Shown here: one piece after another, positions 6,848 through 10,955 of the stretch
Position numbering within the stretch: the first letter of the stretch is position 1
Layout of the letters: every line of letters begins with the position of its first letter
Origin: CAYFLR01 sp964343805
Lineage (GTDB): Bacteria; Bdellovibrionota_B; Oligoflexia; CAYFLR01
NCBI GenBank assembly: GCA_964343805.1
Contig: CAYFLR010000110.1
Span: 1-10,955, forward strand
Direction: 5' to 3'
Length of the DNA stretch: 10,955 nucleotides
Made by a program: the position numbers and the translations under genes
The notes under the pieces: generated by a model
What the model was told of the DNA's origin: nothing
Seen by the model: the letters and a program-made list of their open reading frames with translations, nothing else
The model's database searches: none

Positions 6848-7765
6848 TTGAGGGTATCTGATAAACAGGGTTATGATGCTGTTCGAAATCGATTGCAGCA
6901 AGCCAAGAAATTGACTCATGACTCCATGGAAAATTTAACCACTCAGCGTAAGCTCCATAAAGCTTCAGATGATCCTATGGGAGTGACCCGACTTATAAAA
7001 AACAGAGGTGAGCTCAAATCCATTACTCAATTCAAGCGGAATATCGATTACGCAAAATCCTTTTTCACTAAAACAGAAGAGACCATCAGTGCCATGACTG
7101 ATTCTTTAATTAGAGTTAAGGAACTGGCCATTAATGCGGCCAATGGGGTTCAAAATAGTGAGACGCGAGCCGTTTTATCTAAAGAGGTCAAGCAAATTGC
7201 CGATGATCTCGTTTCTCTAGGGAATGCTCGATATACGGATAAATATATTTTTGGTGGGTTTAAAACTAAAACAGCAGTGATCGATCCTGAAGGTAATTTT
7301 TTAGGGGATGATGGAGCGCTTTTTTTGCCCATTGCCTCTGATTCATTTATGCAGATTAACATAAATGGAAGGGAATTATTTCAGGGAGGGAGCAAAGAAG
7401 ATCCACTTGCACAAGAAAAAACCACTGCCAACACCGGAGTTGTGCAGACTGTTTTTAATTTTTATGATAGTCTAGTAGATAACAATGTAGATGGAATAAA
7501 TAATGTTCTCAGTGAATTGGATAATCACTTAGAGAGGGTCGTTGGTTATAGGGCAACCTTAGGAGCTAAAACCAGTACTCTTGAGAGTGTTTATGACCGT
7601 CTACTCAGTCGTGAAGAGACTTTATTGCAAGACAATGAAGAAATTGAGGGCATAGACTTTTTTCAAACTACGTCTGATTTTAAAAGAGCGGAAACGGTTT
7701 TACAGTCCACACTGTTAGCCAGTAATAAGTTGTTGCAGCCGTCGTTGCTAAACTTTATGCAGTAG
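6848..7765 (+). CDS. flgL: Flagellar hook-associated protein 3 (FlgL)
   Basis: Second junction protein, a flagellin homologue, placed between FlgK and the filament. 305 residues, close to the usual length. N-terminal D0/D1 hallmarks: MRVSDKQGYDAVRNRL, LTTQRKLHKASDDPMGVTRL (ASDDP at about 39-43), and the helix ELAINAANGV with LGNARYTDKYIFGGFKT, typical of FlgL. The C-terminal helix ends in TVLQSTLLASNKLLQPSLLNFM, the flagellin-like D0 pairing helix (given here in family terms). The start is TTG at 6848 with AAAGG at 6836-6840, 7 nt upstream; no ATG is available in the conserved N-terminus. It follows flgK after 39 nt with no evident terminator, so the operon continues. Confidence 0.95.
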   Translation: MRVSDKQGYDAVRNRLQQAKKLTHDSMENLTTQRKLHKASDDPMGVTRLIKNRGELKSITQFKRNIDYAKSFFTKTEETISAMTDSLIRVKELAINAANGVQNSETRAVLSKEVKQIADDLVSLGNARYTDKYIFGGFKTKTAVIDPEGNFLGDDGALFLPIASDSFMQININGRELFQGGSKEDPLAQEKTTANTGVVQTVFNFYDSLVDNNVDGINNVLSELDNHLERVVGYRATLGAKTSTLESVYDRLLSREETLLQDNEEIEGIDFFQTTSDFKRAETVLQSTLLASNKLLQPSLLNFMQ

Positions 7766-7799
7766 CCCGGGATTCGGGTAGTAGCATTAACCAAGGAGG
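7766..7799 (+). promoter_or_regulatory. csrA leader: GGA hairpin plus GGA in the ribosome site (candidate CsrA autoregulation)
   Basis: Right after the flgL stop, CCCG (7766-7769) and CGGG (7775-7778) form a 4-bp stem with loop GGATT, presenting a GGA (7770-7772). A second GGA (7795-7797) lies in AAGGAGG, the csrA Shine-Dalgarno, and fits the ANGGA core. The two motifs are about 22 nt apart, within the range over which a CsrA dimer can bridge two sites. Autoregulation is inferred, not shown. Confidence 0.45.
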
Positions 7800-7804
7800 G
7801 TAAA

Positions 7805-8035
7805 GTGCTCGTATTGACAAGGAAAGTCGGGGAGACAATTGCCATTGGGGATGACATTAAAGTTATTGTGATGCAAATTAAAGGGAAACAAGTTCGTTTG
7901 GGAATAAAAGCTTCACAGGATACAGTCATTCATAGAGAGGAGATCTATCAGAAGATCCAGAAGGAAAATAAAATGGCATCTAGGTCTAATGTAGCGTCTC
8001 TGAAAGAGGCTGATGACATATTAAAAGAGAGATAA
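7805..8035 (+). CDS. csrA: Carbon storage regulator CsrA, extended FliW-responsive type
   Basis: RNA-binding dimer that blocks ribosome access at GGA motifs; in FliW-containing bacteria it represses flagellin translation. The first 50 residues are classic: MLVLTRKVGETIAIGDDIKV, then QVRLGIKA, then VIHREEIYQKIQKEN. R6 and R44, the RNA-binding arginines of E. coli CsrA, are present (LTRK, HREEIY). The usual GxxAP turn reads GIKAS, so the proline is missing. At 76 residues it has a C-terminal extension like Bacillus CsrA (74) and unlike E. coli (61). N55, the residue I recall as important for FliW binding in Bacillus, is present. GTG start at 7805 with GGAGG 5 nt upstream. Follows flgL after 39 nt and precedes fliW. 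Confidence 0.97.
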   Translation: MLVLTRKVGETIAIGDDIKVIVMQIKGKQVRLGIKASQDTVIHREEIYQKIQKENKMASRSNVASLKEADDILKER

Positions 8036-8058
8036 ATGAAAGAGAATTATTTTTTTTA

Positions 8059-8087
8059 TTGAATATTGAAAGTAGATTCTCTATAAT
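8059..8087 (+). promoter_or_regulatory. Sigma-70 promoter of fliW
   Basis: TTGAAT (8059-8064), 17 bp, TATAAT (8082-8087): a perfect -10 and a 4/6 -35 at ideal spacing, in the 130-nt gap between csrA and fliW. Transcription would start near 8094, leaving a leader of about 70 nt. That leader holds a weak 4-bp hairpin (GCGT 8115-8118 / ACGC 8125-8128) and AAGGAGA (8153-8159) as ribosome site, which also contains an ANGGA core. Confidence 0.7.
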
Positions 8088-8165
8088 GGAAAATATACGA
8101 GACAATATAATATAGCGTGAGATGACGCGTGTGCGAGATATCAACCTAAATGAAGGAGAAGCGTC

Positions 8166-8687
8166 TTGAAGGTTAATACGACAAGATTTGGCGAAATCGA
8201 CGTTCCTGAAAATGACCTTATTTTAATGCCACAAGGTGTCATTGGATTTCAGGATCTCAAAAAGTATGTCATCCTTGACCACGAAAAGGATTCTCCTTTT
8301 AAATGGCTACAGTCTGTAGAGGATGGTTCCATTGCTTTTGTACTCATTAATCCACTTACCTTTAAGCCGGATTATGAGGTGGAAGTCACCGAAGCAGAAA
8401 TCAATGATTTGGAATTAGAATCTGAAGAGGATGCAGTAATTTCGGTTATTGTAACCATTCCTTCTAATCCGAAGAATATGACGGCCAATCTAAAAGGACC
8501 TCTCATATTTAATCTGAAGAACCGCAAAGGAAAGCAGATTGTTCTGCAGGATCCAAGGTACACCACTCGTCATAATATTATGGAAGAGGTGAAGAAGTTT
8601 GCTCGCAAAGATCAAAAAGATGAGCAGCGCAATAACGTGATCCGTAAAAAGACAAACAAAGATACCGCCAAAAGTAATGTAGGGTAA
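8166..8687 (+). CDS. fliW: Flagellar assembly factor FliW, CsrA antagonist
   Basis: Binds CsrA and relieves its repression of flagellin mRNA; FliW is itself titrated by free flagellin, giving a feedback switch (known in Bacillus and Campylobacter). Family pattern seen in order: TTRFGEIDVPENDLILMPQG, VIGFQDLKKYVIL, PFKWLQSVEDGSIAFVLINP, PDYEVEV, ISVIVTIPSNPKNMTANLKGP, then a KQIVLQDPRY segment. 173 residues, longer than usual (about 130-150) because of a lysine/asparagine-rich tail after about residue 140. The TTG start at 8166 has AGGAG 7 nt upstream. It has its own promoter (8059-8087) and a strong terminator after it, so it is both the last gene of the flagellar cluster and a possible independent unit. 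Confidence 0.96.
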   Translation: MKVNTTRFGEIDVPENDLILMPQGVIGFQDLKKYVILDHEKDSPFKWLQSVEDGSIAFVLINPLTFKPDYEVEVTEAEINDLELESEEDAVISVIVTIPSNPKNMTANLKGPLIFNLKNRKGKQIVLQDPRYTTRHNIMEEVKKFARKDQKDEQRNNVIRKKTNKDTAKSNVG

Positions 8688-8710
8688 AACCTAACCAATT
8701 ATATATTTTG

Positions 8711-8746
8711 AAGCCTGCTGCATTTCTATGCAGTGGGCTTTTTTTA
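8711..8746 (+). terminator. Strong intrinsic terminator after fliW
   Basis: AAGCCTGCTGCAT (8711-8723), loop TTCT, ATGCAGTGGGCTT (8728-8740): a 13-bp stem fully paired with only two G-U pairs, followed by an unbroken T run to 8746. It closes the flagellar cluster. Confidence 0.95.
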
Positions 8747-8854
8747 TGCCCAGATTTGGCTTACCTAGATTTTTTTTCTAAATAAAATTTATCAGAAGAC
8801 GAAATAAAAGAGGTAGAGTTGTGTGTTGTACATAGACCTAGGGACGGGTGTATT

Positions 8855-9649
8855 ATGAAGAGAAGGATCTTATCATTTTCTTATCTATTTATTTTCATAT
8901 TAACGCTATCTGGCTCCTATCTTATGGCGGATGACCATAAGGTTTCCAGAGTGATTCAAGTTTTCAAAGATGAAGCGAAAAACCAAAGTCAATTGGTGAT
9001 CAATTCGGGATCCATTGATGGGGTTCATGAAAACATGCTCTATAAGGTGCTCCGAAAAAAAGAGATTTATGATCCCTACTTTGAAAAAAATCTCGATACG
9101 GTAGATCTCTCCGCAGAACAGACGGTTTTTATAGAAATTGCCCGTATTAGAACTTTCAGGGTGGGAAGGCAGTCCTCCATGGCCAGAATAGAAGCCCTTT
9201 CTCAAGCAGAGGATATGGACTTACTAGACTATCCCATGATCATGGAAGGGGATGTGGTCTTGCCGGTTAAAATTAATATAGCCAAAATCAATCAGCTCAC
9301 CAAGGTATTCACCTTCTTTGATGGTGATCTCTTTGAGGTGGGAAGTATGGAGATAAGATCTGAAGTGATGGATTTTCTCAAAGAGGTGGGGAACGAATTG
9401 GATAACTACAGTGGGGGTAAGATCATCATAGAGGGGCATAGTGATCGATCGGGAGATCGAATTCAAAATAGACAAATCACCTTGCAAAAAGCCAGAGTGC
9501 TAAAAACCTTTCTGGTGGATGAAATTGGTCTCGATGACGAAGACATTGTTTGTATTGGATATGGTGAGGATGATTTATTGAAACGGAATTCTATCAAATC
9601 GGATCAGAGATATAATAATAGACTGGTCATAAAATATTTGCAGTATTAA
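8855..9649 (+). CDS. Exported protein with C-terminal OmpA-like peptidoglycan-binding domain
   Basis: 264 residues from ATG 8855. Signal peptide 1-25 (MKRR, hydrophobic 5-24, cleavage near LMA|DD). Residues about 30-135 look like the FlgT C-terminal fold: INSGSIDGVHENMLYKVLR, YDPYF, then EIARIRTFRVGRQSSMARI and MIMEGDVV, matching the family rhythm 'sG..dGv..g....v.R..dp..e.i..i.v..v....s.ar....i..GD'. This is pattern recognition, not a search. Residues 150-264 are an OmpA/MotB domain: FFDGDLFEVGS, GHSDRSG (194-200), NRQITLQKARVLKTFLVDE, IGYGEDDLL and NNRLVIKY. D197, the diaminopimelate-binding aspartate, is present, but the paired arginine position holds K212. An in-frame TTG at 8819 with AGAGGT upstream is an alternative start, but it would put 12 polar residues before the signal peptide. 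It lies after the fliW terminator, so it is a separate unit. Confidence 0.88.
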   Translation: MKRRILSFSYLFIFILTLSGSYLMADDHKVSRVIQVFKDEAKNQSQLVINSGSIDGVHENMLYKVLRKKEIYDPYFEKNLDTVDLSAEQTVFIEIARIRTFRVGRQSSMARIEALSQAEDMDLLDYPMIMEGDVVLPVKINIAKINQLTKVFTFFDGDLFEVGSMEIRSEVMDFLKEVGNELDNYSGGKIIIEGHSDRSGDRIQNRQITLQKARVLKTFLVDEIGLDDEDIVCIGYGEDDLLKRNSIKSDQRYNNRLVIKYLQY

Positions 9650-9659
9650 TCCGATCTAG

Positions 9660-9717
9660 AAAAAGGTGGGCTTGTTGGGGGGTCATACAACCCCCCGGAG
9701 AAAGGCCAACCGATTTT
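9660..9717 (-). terminator. Two-tier GC hairpin between convergent genes, probable (bidirectional) terminator
   Basis: Inner stem GGGGGGT (9677-9683) / ACCCCCC (9690-9696) with loop CATACA; outer imperfect stem 9665-9673 / 9703-9711 (one mismatch, one G-U), joined by internal unpaired bases. On the minus strand it is followed by TTTTT (9664-9660), fitting a terminator for the phosphoesterase gene. On the plus strand only GATTTTATG follows, a weaker signal for the OmpA-like gene. Confidence 0.6.
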
Positions 9718-9865
9718 ATGATACTTCAACATTCGTGCCAAAATTTTAAGAATAAAAAATATATACTTTTATAGAGGGTTATAAAATAGTGTCCCGTTTT
9801 AGGATTTGAGCGGGGTAACATAAGTAGTCTACACGGATGGGATAAGTAAAGAATTGTTACCAAAT
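9712..9865. other. Intergenic region with CsrA-site-like motifs, no gene seen
   Basis: AT-rich, no convincing ORF. On the plus strand CCCG (9793-9796) / CGGG (9811-9814) can pair around a loop containing AGGAT (9801-9805). Further on, CTACACGGATGG is close to the CsrA SELEX consensus (RUACARGGAUGU), agreeing at 9 of 12 positions. No clear promoter or plus-strand terminator supports a transcript; it may simply be the 3' region of the minus-strand gene. Confidence 0.25.
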
Positions 9866-10585
9866 TTAACTGCGAAGTCGTCTAAATTTAACCTCTTTAA
9901 ACCGGCCTTTTTTACCTAGAATCTCTACCGGTGTGCGAGTGAGCTTGTAACCACGGCATTGAGAGGCGTTAATAAAGAGGGTGCGTTTCCCGCTTTCCCA
10001 AACCTGGACGTGTTTTCNNNNNNNNNNNNGATGGATATGACCAAAAATATGCAGTTTTGGCTGAATTCGTTGAACTGCTTGCAGAAGTTCGGAGTCGCCA
10101 AAACGTCCTTTGGCAGCAGAATCTAATATACCAAAGGGAGGGCCATGGGTGACCAGAATATCTACATCAGGCGGTATTTTGTTCCAGACATTTCTTAGGA
10201 AGTCTTGACCCGTGCAAAAATCAGGATGACTATTAAATGCAAAGTCATTGGCATAGGGGGTCCAAGGAGAACCATAGATTTTCATTCCTTCAATGGTGAT
10301 GGAGGAGTCTTCTAAATAATGCCAATTTAAATCTGGGAGTTGCTCTTTTCCGTATTGAAACATAAAGTCATGGTTCCCAGAAACTGCGACAATATGCTTT
10401 GCCTCTAAGGTTTTCAACCAAGGGCCAAAATCAGTTTTGAGCCATTCAATGTGCTCTGCAATTTGCCGGTTGCCGGGTTCTGATCCCATGGGGGAGATGT
10501 CACCTGCGATGATCAGTATGTCGCAGGGGGAGACATTGAGGTTTTTTAAGTTTCCGTGAAAATCACTGATGGCAACGATACGCAT
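9866..10585 (-). CDS. Calcineurin-like metallophosphoesterase (MPPED/UPF0046-like), with an assembly gap
   Basis: 239 residues including 5 unknown. Two-metal phosphoesterase motifs in order: D8-x-H10 (AISDFHG), GD (28-29, IIAGDIS), GNHD (70-73), H147 (VTHGPP, 146-150), GHIH (182-185). The wording 'THGPPfGilD', 'PKLHIFGHIH' and 'TLFINAS' resembles the MPPED1/2 and related bacterial group, some of which hydrolyse cyclic nucleotides or phosphodiesters. The substrate here is not deducible. No signal peptide, so cytoplasmic. The 12-N gap (10018-10029) falls right after GHIH and preserves the frame. ATG 10585-10583 has AGGA about 8 nt upstream. It is convergent with the OmpA-like gene and divergent from kdsA, so probably a single-gene unit. 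Some might label it a Ser/Thr phosphatase; the small size and motif spacing argue against that. Confidence 0.9.
   Translation of the reverse strand: MRIVAISDFHGNLKNLNVSPCDILIIAGDISPMGSEPGNRQIAEHIEWLKTDFGPWLKTLEAKHIVAVSGNHDFMFQYGKEQLPDLNWHYLEDSSITIEGMKIYGSPWTPYANDFAFNSHPDFCTGQDFLRNVWNKIPPDVDILVTHGPPFGILDSAAKGRFGDSELLQAVQRIQPKLHIFGHIHXXXXXKHVQVWESGKRTLFINASQCRGYKLTRTPVEILGKKGRFKEVKFRRLRS
10018..10029. other. Assembly gap (12 N) inside the phosphoesterase gene
   Basis: Twelve unknown bases directly after the GHIH metal motif. The reading frame continues correctly on both sides, so the length may be right or right modulo 3. Confidence 0.98.
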
Positions 10586-10678
10586 GGTTAGAGTCCTAGG
10601 GTTGATAATTTAGTTTTTCCAATGAGCGTAACATAGCAATTTTTTAACCTGATATCAATGGGGCAGGCTAGATTTATT

Positions 10679-10707
10679 TTGTTGCAGCTTCATCTTTGTG
10701 TTATAAG
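10679..10707 (+). promoter_or_regulatory. Candidate promoter of kdsA
   Basis: TTGTTG (10679-10684), 17 bp, TATAAG (10702-10707, 5/6). The -35 is poor (3/6 clear matches). It would give a leader of about 27 nt to the kdsA ATG. Best candidate in the 155-nt gap from the divergent phosphoesterase gene. Confidence 0.35.
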
Positions 10708-10740
10708 GAAACCCGCTGTTTCTGAATGGAAGGATAAAAA

Positions 10741-10955
10741 ATGTTTAAACAAGATAAGCGATTCATAAGTATAGCAGGCCCTTGTGTGATCGAAGAGGGG
10801 CTGAATTTAGTGGAGCTGGCATCAAATCTCAAAGAGGTCTGCGATAAAAACCAAATTAACTTTGTTTTTAAGGCTTCCTTTGATAAGGCCAACCGCACAT
10901 CATTGCAATCCTATCGAGGTCCGGGTATTGAAAAGGGCTTGAAGCTTTTAACTGA
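10741..10955 (+). CDS. kdsA: 3-deoxy-8-phosphooctulonate (Kdo-8-phosphate) synthase, N-terminal part (cut by window edge)
   Basis: Condenses phosphoenolpyruvate with arabinose-5-phosphate, the committed step to Kdo for the inner core of lipopolysaccharide; cytoplasmic. The first 71 codons are present. Signatures: ISIAGPCVIE (9-18), FVFKASFDKANRTS (41-54), SYRGPGIEKGLK (57-68), which are diagnostic for KdsA rather than DAHP synthase. C15 of AGPC stands where metal-dependent (Aquifex-type) enzymes have their cysteine ligand; the metal-independent E. coli enzyme has Asn there. So a metal-dependent enzyme is predicted (family knowledge). ATG 10741 has AAGGA 6 nt upstream. Its presence indicates a Gram-negative LPS-type outer membrane. 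The gene runs off the right edge with no stop seen. Confidence 0.96.
   Translation, partial: MFKQDKRFISIAGPCVIEEGLNLVELASNLKEVCDKNQINFVFKASFDKANRTSLQSYRGPGIEKGLKLLT

Noticed and set aside
8041..8060. T-rich run after csrA as an intrinsic terminator
   Set aside because: No GC-rich stem precedes the T run; it forms the AT-rich upstream part of the fliW promoter instead.
8819..8854. TTG start 12 codons upstream for the OmpA-like protein
   Set aside because: It would place polar residues including Cys, His and Asp ahead of a clean signal peptide; ATG 8855 has GGGTG close by. Not fully excluded, because AGAGGT precedes the TTG.
9718..9774. 18-codon ORF after the OmpA-like gene
   Set aside because: Composition reflects AT-rich DNA, with no ribosome site and no recognisable feature.
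9862..9892. Direct repeat AAATTTAAC twice, 22 bp apart
   Set aside because: Short and AT-rich, and the second copy is within the 3' coding end of the phosphoesterase gene; chance is sufficient explanation.

Overview
The window looks like a chromosomal segment of a moderately AT-rich Gram-negative bacterium. It encodes a P-ring protein, a Kdo-8-phosphate synthase (lipopolysaccharide), secreted proteins and a likely outer-membrane barrel. A CsrA/FliW pair follows flgM-flgN-flgK-flgL, an order known from Bacillus and also seen in Gram-negative lineages with FliW. Together with the very frequent TTG starts, this makes me think of the Bdellovibrionota (former Deltaproteobacteria) or a neighbouring group. 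That placement is inference; there is no rRNA or marker gene here to settle it.

Layout. (1) 1-1163, minus strand: a type I-beta DAHP synthase followed, with a 4-bp overlap, by the start of tyrA (aromatic amino acid synthesis). (2) 1338-2653: a secreted probable outer-membrane beta-barrel protein (plus) converges with a small exported SH3-like protein (minus); their stop codons overlap. (3) 2852-8687, plus strand: the flagellar cluster flgI, flgJ (rod-binding domain only), flgM, flgN, flgK, flgL, csrA, fliW, very tightly packed, closed by a strong intrinsic terminator at 8711-8746. (4) 8855-9649: an exported protein with a C-terminal OmpA-type peptidoglycan-binding domain. (5) 9866-10585, minus: a calcineurin-like metallophosphoesterase. 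(6) 10741-10955: the 5' end of kdsA.

How the genes work together. flgI (P ring), flgJ (rod assembly) and flgK/flgL (hook-filament junction) are late structural steps of flagellum building. FlgN chaperones FlgK/FlgL. FlgM is the anti-sigma factor that holds back sigma-28 until the hook is complete. CsrA and FliW form a post-transcriptional switch, classically on flagellin mRNA. This CsrA has the C-terminal extension characteristic of FliW-binding CsrA proteins. fliW has a good sigma-70-type promoter of its own, so the antagonist can be made independently of the operon.

Two assembly gaps (3473-3482 in flgI, 10018-10029 in the phosphoesterase) interrupt genes. The flgI gap as written breaks the frame, but this is best read as a wrong gap length. 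No mobile element, CRISPR array, tRNA or rRNA was seen, and no gene-free stretch exceeds 300 bases. I found no clearly new multi-gene system. The best leads are an acidic insertion in FlgI, an apparent FlgT_C-like/OmpA fusion, and candidate CsrA sites in leaders and an intergenic region.
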